Assembly: GCA_015143295.1 (NCBI GenBank)
Contig: CM026571.1
Coordinates: forward strand, 5,537,501-5,601,500
DNA from: Tetracentron sinense
Lineage: Eukaryota; Streptophyta; Magnoliopsida; Trochodendrales; Trochodendraceae
Direction of reading: 5' to 3'
Length of the DNA stretch: 64,000 nt
The notes under the pieces are model-generated. The model saw only the letters and a program-made list of their open reading frames with translations, did not search any database and had not been told where the DNA came from. Position 1 is the first letter of the stretch. Every line of letters starts with the position of its first letter. The position numbers and the translations under genes were made by a program. Positions 10,992 to 22,020 of the stretch are shown here, one piece after another.

Positions 10992-11485
10992 ATACAATGG
11001 ACCATGGGTAAACTTGGGCTTGGGTTGGCTCCTAACCCGCCCCAATCTACCCGAGTTACGTTGCACCCCCTACTTCCAATGGCTTGGCCCCTTGGTTCTG
11101 ATGGATCGACCATGATAAATCTTTCAAGCCCAATCTACAATGACTAGGTCTCTCATCTTTAATTCCCAACCGTTACATAGTTGACTTTCCTCATCTCTAT
11201 ACCCTATCAGTGTGCCTTATTGCTCGGATCGTGAATGCATGTTTTTGGTGTGAAGAAGCCTATTTATTCGATCCAATTAAAACAAAATAGGTATGTGATG
11301 ATGGTGTTCGTTATCTTGAATATCCTCCATCTTAGTACCATGGAGATTACGACCGAATTACATTTTCTCTGGCCATCACGAATAAACAAATGGAATTTCT
11401 TAGAGAGCACAAAACACCACCATGAAATCAATTACACCATGTTAATTCATTTCCAACATCCAAGAGAAATAAAACGAAGAACGCC

Positions 11486-12039
11486 TTAGAAGACATCAGA
11501 GAGGGTAGGGAGCTTGATCTCTCCCTTCCTGGAGAGTGGCAGGGTGATGTTACCGAAGATCGGAATGTCGATGGTGAGACCCAATTCCAATTCGTAATCT
11601 ATGTCCCAATCCGCACCTATGTCCCTTGCCAAGCTCACCATTATACTATACGGTACCTTCACCGGCACATCCAGCATCGTCGTCTCGTTCGCCACCAGCG
11701 ATCCCGGATCCGGCATTGTCCCCGACGCAATTTCTCTAACCCCCACAATCACACACATACACACACACAAAAAAAATTTAGATAGATAATCAAATAAGGG
11801 AAATCTATATACGAAGTGATGAAAAAAGATAACCTGTTAGCGCTTTTGAGGGTGTAAGAGATCTCGCAGATGGGAATGGCGTGTCCGTATGGGTTGCTTA
11901 CGGAGACACTGCCATTGTAGGTGACCGAGTCGCGGCTAACGTGCTTGAGATCGACGTCGATGAGGTTGGCTTCGGGTTTCTCTATGTGGGCTATCTTCTC
12001 TGCTACGAAGTTCTTGGCCTTGTCTATCAACTGAGACAT
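11486..12039 (-). CDS. LEA14: LEA14-like desiccation-protection protein (LEA_2 / WHy domain), two exons
   Basis: Exon 1 is 12039-11834 and exon 2 is 11735-11486 (minus strand). They are separated by a 98-bp intron with donor AACAG/GTTATC and acceptor GTTAG/AGAAAT; the split codon restores Arg. Together they give 151 residues, the length usual for plant LEA14. The product starts MSQLIDKAKNFVAEKIAHIE and carries the family stretches KPEANLIDVDLKHVSRDSV, PYGHAIPICEISYTLKSANR, EIASGTMPDPGSL and TTMLDVPVKVPYSIMVSLAR, and ends KGEIKLPTLSDVF. LEA_2 proteins fold as a fibronectin-type beta sandwich and accumulate in the cytosol under dehydration, salt or cold; the exact biochemical role is unsettled. 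No break or missing conserved block is seen. A TATA box and two CACGTG boxes lie upstream (12111-12189), consistent with abscisic-acid control. Confidence 0.92.
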
Positions 12040-12110
12040 TGTTGCACCCTTGTGGAAGAAGATGAAATACGAGGGAGATGGATGGTAAGCATGGATAACA
12101 AAACGTTTGT

Positions 12111-12118
12111 TTATATAG
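12111..12118 (-). promoter_or_regulatory. TATA box of the LEA14-like gene
   Basis: The minus strand reads CTATATAA 72 bases upstream of the ATG at 12039. That would put transcription start near 12080 and leave a leader of about 40-45 bases. Confidence 0.65.
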
Positions 12119-12132
12119 ATTATTTGAGTTAT

Positions 12133-12190
12133 GACACGTGTCCCCATCACAATTAGTGGTATTGACCTGATAATACGTGGAGACACGTGT
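12133..12190 (-). promoter_or_regulatory. ABRE / G-box pair upstream of LEA14
   Basis: Two palindromic CACGTG cores stand at 12135-12140 and 12184-12189, with an ACGTGG core between them at 12175-12180, all just upstream of the TATA box. ACACGTGTC-type elements bind ABF/AREB bZIP factors, and paired ABREs are typical of ABA- and drought-induced LEA promoters. The regulation is inferred from motif and position. Confidence 0.65.
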
Positions 12191-12565
12191 TGGAGTTGCC
12201 TCGTTGAGATCTGAGATTGGACTTGATCTCAGATTTTGACTTTTTGTTGTGAGAGACCGAGGGACTAAAGGATATTCTTCTATCGAAAGCAAATCGTGGG
12301 TGTTGGAAGGGCAGGATCAATTCGTGGATTTAAGAGCTGTAACAATCTGTTGGAGAGATTCTGACCTTCAAAAACTTTGCCTACAGGGAGAAATGGATTT
12401 TGTCAGAACCCACCCTCACTGTTTTAAGACAAAAAGATGATTAAAATAGGTTCCACGCATTGAAAAACCGTTATATAAGTCTTTGAACGTGTATTAGCGA
12501 TGCACATGCAAACTTGATATACCAATTATCAACTTATGAAAAAGTTCACACGAAGCGCAACGGAA
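12191..12565. other. Spacer between LEA14 promoter and LINE
   Basis: Distal promoter of the minus-strand LEA14 gene and/or unassigned sequence. No coding or repeat feature is recognised. Confidence 0.4.
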
Positions 12566-12574
12566 GAAGAAAAA
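12566..12574. repeat. Candidate 5' target-site duplication of the LINE
   Basis: GAAGAAAAA here recurs at 18361-18369, directly after the LINE's poly(A). The sequence is purine-rich and low in complexity, so the match may be partly fortuitous. Confidence 0.4.
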
Positions 12575-12653
12575 TCTCTCTCCGTTTTGAGAGCTTTTCC
12601 CAACTCCGACTGAGTTTCTTCCTGGCTTTCACTTCCATCTCTCCGGCCCAGCT

Positions 12654-14168
12654 ATGACTACCCCCTTTCTTCTTTCGTCACCGACTTCTCTCCCCTCACA
12701 GCCTGGACCTGCTTTTTCTGCATCCTCTGATGAAGATGAGATCATTGAAGTGGATGAATCGATCCTCGCTAAATCCCGTCGCAAGTATCTGGTCAGCCTG
12801 GTTAGATGGTTCCTAGCCGATCGGCCGATCAATAGACGTTCAGCTTCGGTCTCCATCATTAACGCCTGGCGCTTACAGGGGCATGTCCATTATACAGAGT
12901 TAGCCCAGAACCGGCTGTTATTTACCTTTGATCTCGAGTCTGATCTTTCTAAGGTCCTCGCTCGGGCACCTTGGTGCTTTATGGGTTATCCTATCCTCCT
13001 CTCTCGCTGGTCCCCGGACACACCCCCATTATCACTCCATTTATCATCGCTGCCTATTTGGATTCAACTTCATGGCCTTTCCCCTGATTTACATATAGTT
13101 GAAGTGGGATCCCAACTATGTAAATCGCTTGGCGAAGTTTTATCCGTTGATCTTCCAGAGGATGGGTTGGCTCAATGGGGCAAGTTTCTCCGTGTCCGTG
13201 TCTGTATGGACGTCCTCAAGCCTTTGGTGGCAGGAAAATGCATTCGGTCGCTTTCGAATGGACGGCTACCTATTCAGTTCCGTTATGAACGGCTCCCCCG
13301 CTTCTGCTTCCACTGCGGGATCATGGGTCATGTAATCTTCAATTGTTCTTCGGCTTCCTCTTCGAGTGGCGAGGGGCGGGCGAACAGATTTGGGCCTTGG
13401 CTTCGTGCAGAATTGCCAGAGATTCACCCATTTGGTAGCTCTAAGCCTCTAGATACAGGTCTCCATGATCCAATGCGCTCCGGTCCTCTTGGCTCCGTTT
13501 CGGATGGCCTCCGGCGTTGTTCTGAATCGTCCGCCAGTCCGGTGGTGGAATCGGTTCTGGTTTTGGCCGAGTTAACCTGGTCAGCGGCCACTTCTCCGCA
13601 TGCTGGGTTGCCCACTAGCCACGGCTTCTGTTCGTCCTTTGACAATTGTCCACCACCACATCCCATCTCAAATCTGGAGCCGGTCACTTCATCAGATCGA
13701 AGTCTAATTCTATCTCCCCTCCCTATTCACTCTTCAGTGACGATTCTGCCAGCATTTAATGAGCCTATTTCCAGTTATATCGAGACTTCAGTTATTCAGA
13801 ACAACCCGACCCATTCCCTGGTCCAGGTAGAAAGACTCGAAATTCGGACCCGTTTTCTTTCCATCAGTTTCAATCCGGATCCGCCACCCGCCTCTAACCT
13901 GACCCTCATACCGATGGATTCGGTATCCCAAGAAGTTGGCCGTTTATCCAATATGGGCCCAACCCATTTCGGCCCAGTGCCTCGTTCTTTAAGGTCCAAT
14001 GCCAGGCTCTCCCCCTATGTGGGAACTCGGCGTGATTCCTATCTGGCTCCGGTGGACGACTCTGCTATAATTTCAAAGGACTCTCTACATCCCTTGAGTC
14101 TCGATGATGGTATCTATACTCCAACGGATTGGGTGGCTGTTCCTCAACAGCCCCAAGGATCTCAATGA
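12654..14168 (+). CDS. LINE ORF1 protein (DUF4283 plus CCHC zinc knuckle), intact
   Basis: 504 codons without interruption. Residues about 40-130 match the DUF4283 type region of plant LINE ORF1 (KYLVSLVRWFLADRPINRRS, then FTFDLESDLSKVLARAPWCF). Residues 218-231 form a zinc knuckle, CFHCGIMGHVIFNC (C-X2-C-X4-H-X4-C). The C-terminal half is Ser/Pro rich and looks disordered. ORF1p is expected to bind element RNA and chaperone it. The stop codon overlaps the ORF2 start as ATGA (14165-14168). The start at 12654 is the first ATG after the leader and lies at the usual distance from the DUF4283 region. Confidence 0.88.
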   Translation: MTTPFLLSSPTSLPSQPGPAFSASSDEDEIIEVDESILAKSRRKYLVSLVRWFLADRPINRRSASVSIINAWRLQGHVHYTELAQNRLLFTFDLESDLSKVLARAPWCFMGYPILLSRWSPDTPPLSLHLSSLPIWIQLHGLSPDLHIVEVGSQLCKSLGEVLSVDLPEDGLAQWGKFLRVRVCMDVLKPLVAGKCIRSLSNGRLPIQFRYERLPRFCFHCGIMGHVIFNCSSASSSSGEGRANRFGPWLRAELPEIHPFGSSKPLDTGLHDPMRSGPLGSVSDGLRRCSESSASPVVESVLVLAELTWSAATSPHAGLPTSHGFCSSFDNCPPPHPISNLEPVTSSDRSLILSPLPIHSSVTILPAFNEPISSYIETSVIQNNPTHSLVQVERLEIRTRFLSISFNPDPPPASNLTLIPMDSVSQEVGRLSNMGPTHFGPVPRSLRSNARLSPYVGTRRDSYLAPVDDSAIISKDSLHPLSLDDGIYTPTDWVAVPQQPQGSQ

Positions 14169-17100
14169 AGTTTATCAGTTGGAACTGTCGCGGTATGGGG
14201 TCGGCCTCGACAGTAAGTGCTCTCAAACGTTTGATTCGTCTGCATCGTCCCATTTTGATTTTTTTGATGGAAACCCGTCGTCCAGAGGATTTTATGCAAC
14301 GTCTCCAACGCAATCTTGGGTTTTCTCATCGCTTTCTTGTTCCTCCTGTGGGCTATTCTGGTGGCTTGGGAGTTTTTTGGAAGGATCCGTGCCAATGCCG
14401 TATCTCTTCAGCTTCTCCAAATGTAATTAAGGCTCAAATATGCTTGGACGCAGCCCGGGGTTTTTGGCACCTTTCTATGGTGTATGGTCCTCCCCAGGCG
14501 CACCGGAGACCCCCATTCTGGGAGTTGCTCCGCTCTCGGCATTCTAGGAGATCTGGGCCTTACCTCTGTCTTGGTGATTTTAATGTCATTCTCCATCCTT
14601 ATGAGAAAGCAGGGGGTCGGCCTCCTATTTGGTCTGCGGTGCGCGATTTTCAGTTGCTCGTAAATGCCCGCAATTTTGTTGATTTAGGGTTCTCAGGCCC
14701 TCCTTTCACATGGTCTAACCTGCAGCTTCACCCCCATTCCATCTTAGAACGCTTGGACAGGGTCCTTGCAACTAAGGAATAGAATCAACGGTATCCATCA
14801 GCACATGTCCATCATCTCCCATATAGTAACTCAGATCACAGGCCGGTTCTTCTGGATCTTTTTCCATCTTGGTCTCATGGGAATTATCCATTTCGTTATG
14901 AAGCCATATGGAGGCAACATCCCCAATTTTCATCCATCATCAAAGATACTTGGTTGCAATCTATCAGGGGGCATCATCTCAATCATATTTTCAATGCACT
15001 CAACTCTTGTCGGATTAGGCTACAACAATGGCACCGAAGTTATTTTGGTCAGCTACCCCAACGTATTAAAACTTTGCAGGACCAGCTTAATCACCTCCAA
15101 AACAAGAAATCACAGTGGCTGTTCGTAATCAAATTCTAACCATTTCCAATGAGCTGAATCAAGCCCTTAATGACGAAGAAATGTTCTGGCACCAACGTTC
15201 GCGTATTCAGTGGCTCCGCTCAGGTGATCAAAACACAAGGTTTTTTCATTCGACTACAGTTATTCGTCGTCGTCGAAACCTTATTTCTTGCCTCCGGAAT
15301 GTAAATGGTGACTGGCTCTACAATCCATCTGATATCCAGGCAGACATCCTTGACCATTTCACATCGGTGTTTCGTTCATCCAATCCTTCAGGTATCCAAG
15401 CGGTTCTTCAACAGGTACCCACTCGGATAACTCCTGATATGCTTTCTATTTTGGATAGCCCCTTCACTGAGGCTGAAATCTTCACCGCCCTTTCTCAAAT
15501 TGGTCTTCTTAAAGCTCCCGGCCCAGATGGTTATCCAGCGCAATTCTTCCAATCAGAATGGTCGACTATTGGCTCTGATATAGTTTTGGTTCTAAAGCAG
15601 CTTCTCCAGGGGGACCCATTTTCGGCCAGGTTTAATTATTCCTATATTGTTCTTATTCCTAAAAGTCACTGTCCGGAATCTATATCTGATTACAGACCTA
15701 TTAGCTTGTGTAATGTTTTATATAAAATCCTTGCTAAGGTTTTAGTTAATCGTCTCCAAGGTATTTTCCACAGTCTCATTCACCCGGCTCAAAGTGCCTT
15801 TCTTGCGGGGAGGCATATTTCTGACAATGCTCTTATTGTGCATGAGATTGGGCATTTCTTTAAGCATCGAACTCGTGGCAGAGACTATCTTATGGGCTTC
15901 AAAGCTTATATGAGTCGGGCTTATGATCGGGTTGAATGGCGATTTTTGGACCTATTGTTACCGCACATCGGCTTTCCTCCTTTATGGTGTTCCATTCTTC
16001 ATAATTGTTATGCTTCAGTCTCGTATTCTGTTTTAATCAATGGTCAATCACAGGGCTTGATTCATCCTGAGCGTGGGCTGCTACAAGGAGATCCGCTCTC
16101 CCCCTATTTGTTCATACTCGTCAGCCACTGTCTCTCTTGCCTTCTTGACCATGCGGAAGCCTCTCATACATTGCACGGACTTCAGCTTTTTCGGTGAAGT
16201 GATAGATTTACTCATCTTCTATTCGCAGACGATAGTATTTTTTTTTCCAAGGCATCTCTTGATCAGGCAGCTGTTATCAATGAAATCCTTCGCTTCTATG
16301 GGGCTGCAACTGGGCAGTTGATAAATAAGAAGAAATCCGGTCTGTTCTTCTCCCCAAATACTCCTCATCGTTTTCGTCTTATGATTGGACGCATTTTTCA
16401 TTGCAATATATTGCCCCGGTTGGACCGCTATCTAGGCATTCCTATGCAATTTGGCTCTGCCAAATCAATAGACTTTCATTCTATGCGAGATCGTGTGGTT
16501 TCTAAGGTCCAAGGGTGGAAATCGAAGCTCCTGTCTCCGGTTGGCCGTTCTATTCTAATTCAGTCTGTAGCAACTGCTACCCCTTCCCATGTAATGTCTT
16601 GTTTTAAAATTCCAGAGGGAGTCTTGGCTACAATGGATAAAGCTATTCGACAATTTTGGTGGGGCCAACGTGAGGGGGAGCGTAAAATTTGTTGGTTAAA
16701 ATGGAATCGTGTTTGCCAAAGAAAGCTTGAAGGGGGCCTTGGCTTTCGTTTGCTAACGCATTTTAACATTGCATTGCTGGCTAAGCAGTGTTGGCACCTC
16801 ATCTCATCCCCTAACTCGACATGGGCCAAATTATTTAAGGCTCTGTATTTTCCTCATTGTGAATTCCTTGAGGCTTCATTGGGTCACCGACCCTCTTGGG
16901 GTTGGAGAAGTATTTCAGAAGGGCGGAAATTGTTGATTAAGGGTCTTCGGTGGCAAGTGGGAACTGGCAATCACATTCTTATTTGGGATTCCCCCTGGAT
17001 CCCCTCCCTCCCAGGATTTAAACCTTTCTCTGGTCGTCCACCCGATGCTCCTTTTCTTTTTGTAGCAGATTTAATTGATCCTATATCGAAGGGTTGGAAT

Positions 17101-18325
17101 TTAAACGCGCTCCATTGTCTTTTTTCTGACGAGGAATGTTCCGCTATCCTAGCCATCCAGCCTAGTTCTCGAGGAGTGGCTGATCGTTGGGTATGGCATT
17201 TTGACTCTAAAGGTCGGTTCTCGGTTAAATCGGCTTATCATGTGGCCATGCATAATGGGTCAAGTCCTATTGTCACCTCTAGGGGCTCTGCCATCCTCGA
17301 TAATCCGTCTCTTTGGAAATCTATCTTGCAGATGAAGATCCCACGAAAACTTCAGTTCTTTATTTGGAGGGGGTGCTCCAATGCATTGGCAGTGGAGGCC
17401 AATTTGGCTCATCGTAATATAGCACGTGGTGTTTTATGTCCTTGGTGTGGATGTGCTGATGAAACTGTGGAACACTGTCTAATACAGTGTACTTTTGCTC
17501 GAGCCGTATGGTTCAGTTCCCCTCTGGCCTTGCACCATCGTCCTCAAGGATCCTGCTCCTTTGCCGAGTGGTGGATAGCCATTGTTAATCACCTTCGTCT
17601 CCAACCTGAGCCAACGTGTTGTTGCTTCTTTTTACCTCCATTCTTTGGCATTTGTGGAAAGCTCGCAATGAAAAATTATTCTCGCAAATTTCTGGTGCTC
17701 CTTCCACTGTGTTATCACGTGCCTCTGCATTTGCCATTGAAGCCCGGTCAGGTTGGCCCCTAGTTTCTCCTAAACCACCAATTTCAGCCCCTTCCATTTG
17801 GGAGTCTCCCTTGGCGGGCTTTATAAAAATTAACTGTGATGGGGCTTTTGTCCATCAAGGCTCTACAGGAGGTGCAGCTGCAGTGGGTCGGGATAGTGTC
17901 GGGCAGGTGGTAGACTTCCGTGTGAAAGTATCTGCTTGTAGCTCTCCAATTATGGCTGAAGCTAAGGCTATTTGCCTTGGAATCCTGTTGGCATCTGAGA
18001 GCCAGTGGAAAAATATTATTGTTGAATCGGATTCTCTAAGCCTTATCCTTGCTCTGAACTCTTCTGGGGGTTCTTTTCCGCTTGAAGTGTTGATTCTCAT
18101 GGAGGATATGAAGGCTTCTCTTTGTGGTTTTGAGCGGGTGTCTTTTCGTTTATTCCTCGTTCTTTGAATGGGCTTGCGCACTGGCTGGCCACCCTCTCTC
18201 TATCTCAGTCTCGGATGGGGATCGGATTTGTTCACCCTTCAATTCAGGAGGTTCGCCTTCATAGTCTTTGTGATGTTTCTGGCAGTTTTCCACCCCTAGT
18301 CTCTGTAATGTCTGATGTTGGTTGA
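14165..18325 (+). pseudogene. LINE ORF2 (endonuclease, reverse transcriptase, RNase H), inactivated
   Basis: The start ATG at 14165 overlaps the ORF1 stop. The N-terminal APE-type endonuclease shows WNCRGMGS, METRR, GDFN and SDHRP. The RT region runs through about 15480-16240, with GPDGYPAQFF, the SDYRPISLCN block, QSAFLAGRHISDN, GLLQGDPLSPYLF and an intact FADD at 16222-16233. A zf-RVT region (CPWCGC..VEHCLIQC) lies near 17430-17490, and an RVT_3 RNase H (INCDGAF, AEAKAICLG, VESDSLSLI) at about 17830-18070. Breaks: TAG at 14780-14782, TGA at 16195-16197, and frameshifts near 15118, 17620 and 18146. The first catalytic Asp of RT motif A (usual K-x-D-M-S-K-A-Y-D) is Tyr here (codon 15907-15909). 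Dead copy. Confidence 0.88.
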
Positions 18326-18360
18326 ATGTTATGAATGATTTTCAAAAAAAAAAAAAAAAA

Positions 18361-18698
18361 GAAGAAAAAGAAGAAGGATGGAGAGGAGAGAGAAGAAAAA
18401 TCACTTTTTTCGATTTCTATTGTTTATCGATTAAAAAAAATCAATTTTGCTTACTTTGATAATCTATCGATTACTGTATATATCAAAAAAAAAAAAAAAA
18501 AGTTAGGTATATCAATTTTTCTTAATATATCTAAGTCTTATTTCGATATATTAATTGTTTTTTTTTTATATATATATCGAAAAAAAACTTTGATATATTA
18601 AAATTTTGTATATCCCGATATATCAAAAATTATTTATAATTTTTTCCAATATATCTAATTTTTTTTATATATTGAGAAAAATTTTAGATATATTGAAA

Positions 18699-18729
<31 letters not shown>

Positions 18730-19595
18730 TATGGGTTAAACTACCCTTCACGCAATGCGTGAAGATGTAAACGACCACGCAGACATTTTTAGCCCTTAGT
18801 TTCTTTGAATAGAAGGGTATTTTAAGTGATTTTTAATAACTTTAAAACATCCAAAATTTAAATGAAGGTTACTGTTCACGAGAGCACTCCCGCCAAGGTC
18901 TTCTTGTCTTCCTTCTCCCAACATCGTCTTCTTGACTTCCTCGTCTTCTTCCTCTGCGATCTATTTACTCTTTCTTAGCTCCTCTGCTATATATATATGT
19001 ATCAATTTTTTTGACATAAAAAAAGTTCGAGAAAATTGTTAAAGAAAGAGAAATGTTGTTTCATTTTCCCGTATTTAATATATATAATTTTTTTTCCATA
19101 TTATACTTGATAAACAAAAGGATTCACGCTTTAAAATTCTCCAGCTTCTTCCTTCTCTTTTTTATCATCTTCTTCCTTCTTCCTTATGTGCACAAAATGG
19201 TATATTTATCCTAAAATAACTTATCCTTCCAAGTGTATGGGAAAAGGTCTACAAAAATATAACTTTAAAAAGTAAAGCTATTTTTAGATTTTTTTTCAAA
19301 ACTTAAGGGCCAAACACAATTGTGTTCCCATTTAAGATAGCGATTTTGTGGTGGCCCCAGTCCACACCTAAAAAAAAATCCTTATGTTCTTACCCGGGGA
19401 ATGGGAGAGTGGAGCTAGCATTCCCCAAGAGAAATATACGGTGCAACAGGGTAAAACACCCATAAAACACAGCAATACTAAGAGTACTGATTTGCCCACA
19501 CCGCATTGGACCACATAATCAAATGCCTTCCAATTTCATCCCCTTTAACTGTTGTTAAGCTTAGTTAAGCTAAACCACCTTAAACTTAATATATA
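18361..19595. other. AT-rich spacer with low-complexity and palindromic stretches
   Basis: 18361-18730 is made of A-runs and repeated TATCGAT / ATATATC words and ends in a (TA)n run at 18704-18732. CTTCACGCAATGCGTGAAG at about 18747-18766 is a near-perfect 19-base palindrome. 18880-19200 is CT-rich (TTCTTCCTTCT repeats). No gene seen. Confidence 0.45.
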
Positions 19596-20569
19596 TGTAA
19601 GCACCCCATTTTTACTCCCCCCATCTAACCATGGTTAATGAATTTAATCGTGGTTTACTCCACCAAACCCTAGAACAGACCCTAGGTCGATCCAGTCCAA
19701 ACCCATGACCCTTTAGGCCTAGCCCAAGTCCTTTTTAATTAAGACTAAATCCTCAAATAATTTAAACACTCAAGCCCAAGCCTCAAGGGCCTAAGCCCAT
19801 GAGCAAAACCCATAGCACCATGCCTATTACTTTAGGACTATGTGATTTCCTATTTCATAGGCCCAAGCCAAGGCCATTCCCAGCCCAAGACCCTTGAATT
19901 TTCTCCATGGCATAAACCCAAGATTTCATTTTGGGTGTTTCGGCCAGCTCTCCTCCAAACCCAATGCTGCCATCTTTCCTCTTTGATGATAACATTTGAA
20001 TTAAAGAGAGGGGGACCACCTGGAAGCTCCAAGACTCTTACCTCACCTAAGCTCCTTATTTACACTCATACCACCATCTCCCTTGACCCTATATAATCCA
20101 GCTATCCAGCACTGTTTGAGGGAGGGGGGGCAGCAAGAGAAAAAAGAGAGAGGAGAGAACTCGGTGGAGTCCCTGTATCACCACGCCCAGAGGAGAAAGA
20201 CAGTAATGCCAAGTTTCTCTTCCTCTTGGAAGCTTTAGCCTAAGGACTTGAGGTGGACTTGAGGGAAAGCTTGGGCTGCCCCTCCTTTTAAGTCACTCTT
20301 CCTAGCTTTTGTTTTCCTTGCAAATTTCTTTCTCCTTCCCTTCAGGAAAAAAGTAAAGGGTACATTTTCCCTTGCTTTCTCTTGGTTTTGTACCATTCGT
20401 AAACCCCTAGTCCTCTTCTAGGGGTGCTGTTTTTTTGTTTTTATTAAGGCTTGAAACTCCCTTGGGGTAGTGGAGAGGTCTTCATCCCTCTCAATGGGAT
20501 AGAAGACCACCCAGGAAAAGCTATAATTTGATCTGCTCAACCATTTTTTTTTTTTCTCTCTTTTTCTTG

Positions 20570-21120
20570 TTTACAGCCCAACTTTGCCTTGCCTTGCACT
20601 AACCCCTTGCTTGTTTGTCTCTCCAAAGACCATGGTGTCTTTTAACTAGGGATTAAAGCTAACCCCAGTTAAGTTCCCTAGTCTCAGTCCAAGGCCAAGC
20701 AAAGCTAGGTTAGCTTTTGTTCTCAGACTGTGCAGTTGATTGACTTAGTTGATTTCTTTTTTTATTCTCGTTGACAGCCCAGCTTTGCCTTACCTTGCAC
20801 TAACCCCTTGCTTGCTTACCTCTCCAAAGACCATTGTGTCTTTTAACTAGGGGTTAAAGCTAACCCCAGTTAAGTTCCCCAGTCTCAATCCAAGGCCAAG
20901 CAAAGCTAGACTATGCAGTAGACTTGCTTAATCGGTTTCTTTTTGCTGTTTGCAACTCAGCTTGCCTTGCACTAGTTCTTTACTTAGATGTCTCTCCAAA
21001 GACCATTGCGCTTCTCACCAGGGTTAAAGCTAACCCCAGTTAAGTTCCCCAGTCTCAATCCAAGGCCGAACAAAGCTAGGTCAGTTTCTCTTCTCAGACC
21101 ATGCAGTAGACTATCACTGG
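20570..21120 (+). repeat. Three roughly 200-bp tandem units within the solo LTR
   Basis: Units begin near 20574, 20775 and 20950 with ACAGCCCA(A/G)CTTTGCCTT. Each contains TCTCCAAAGACCAT, GTTAAAGCTAACCCCAGTTAA and CAAGGC(C/-)(A/G)A(G/A)CAAAGCTAG. The spacing shortens from about 200 to about 175 bases. Unit 3 is the most diverged. Confidence 0.75.
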
Positions 21121-21439
21121 GTTCAATCGAAGTTAACTCTTTAATTTAGTTTACTGCATTAAGGGTCTTAAATATCCATTTCTTTGGACTAAGCTCCCCC
21201 ATACTAGATTATTGGCCTATTAGTGGTCTGTCCAGGCTCTTCTTTGTTCAGGCCAGAGGACTGCCCCCCTTGTGGCAGTACCCTCTATCCATTTGTTGTA
21301 ACTTCCCCTCTTTGATTCAAGAGCTACTCATCCTTTGTCAAAGTTTGTTTAACCCAAGTTAAGTTTTTCTTTAAACTTAAGAAAACTCCATGAATGCATA
21401 GAGGGCCACTCCAGGCCTTGTGCAAGATCAAGATCGTGG

Positions 21440-22020
21440 AGATTTCCCAAGTCTTAACTAGGGTTAAGCATAACCCCATTAACTTGCTTTCAATTTGGCA
21501 CTTTATCAAGGCAAAAACAAAAAAACAGTGCTGTTTTGGACGATTTGCACGGCTAATAAGGGTTAAAACTTAACCCTAGTTAACCTTTCTTTGTCCCTTA
21601 GACCTCAAGCTAGGGTTATACTTAACCCTAGTTATCCCCACAACCTCTCTTTTATTTCTTTTTTTTTTATCCAAAAGTACTAAAATAGCATAACTGTTTT
21701 GGGCATCAAATGTGTAAAAAAATCAGTTTGTTTGGATGGTGTAAATGGCCGAAACTAGGGTTAAACTTAACCCTCGTTAAACCCTCTTGTCCCTCAGGCC
21801 TCTAACTAGGGTTACACTTAACCCTAGTTAATTCACATACCCTAGGTAAGATTGCAATCTAAAAAATCCAAAAAAATAGAAAAGCATAGAAAAATACCAA
21901 AAACACTACAAAATCAAAAAGGACCAAAAATGACTTTGCTTGCTTTTTTAAACTATGGTTAGACCCTCTAATCATAGTTAACACTCTTCTAACTGTGGTT
22001 AGACTTAACCTTGCACTTGA
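21440..22020. repeat. Cluster of palindromic ACTAGGGTTAA/TTAACCCTAGT words
   Basis: At least six copies of CTAGGGTTAAxCTTAACCCTAG-type inverted pairs occur (near 21457, 21550, 21610, 21755, 21806, 21955). Each can form a short hairpin. They belong to the LTR body and are not telomeric tracts. Confidence 0.6.

Larger units (their letters stand above)
12575..18360 (+). mobile_element. Near full-length plant L1-type LINE
   Basis: The order is: a short 5' leader (12575-12653); ORF1 with DUF4283 and a CCHC knuckle (12654-14168); ORF2 with endonuclease, reverse transcriptase, zf-RVT and RNase H regions (14165-18325, broken); a 3' UTR of about 18 bases; and poly(A) at 18344-18360. A 9-bp candidate target duplication flanks it. 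ORF1 is intact but ORF2 carries two stop codons and three frameshifts, so the copy cannot move on its own. Confidence 0.9.

Noticed and set aside
11881..12292. ORFs antisense to or overlapping LEA14 exon 1
   Set aside because: Shadows of the LEA14 coding sequence; they lack LEA or other family features.
21440..22020. CCCTAGTT/AACTAGGG words resembling interstitial telomere repeats
   Set aside because: They are spaced, inverted and lie within a solo LTR; there is no run of the plant telomere heptamer.
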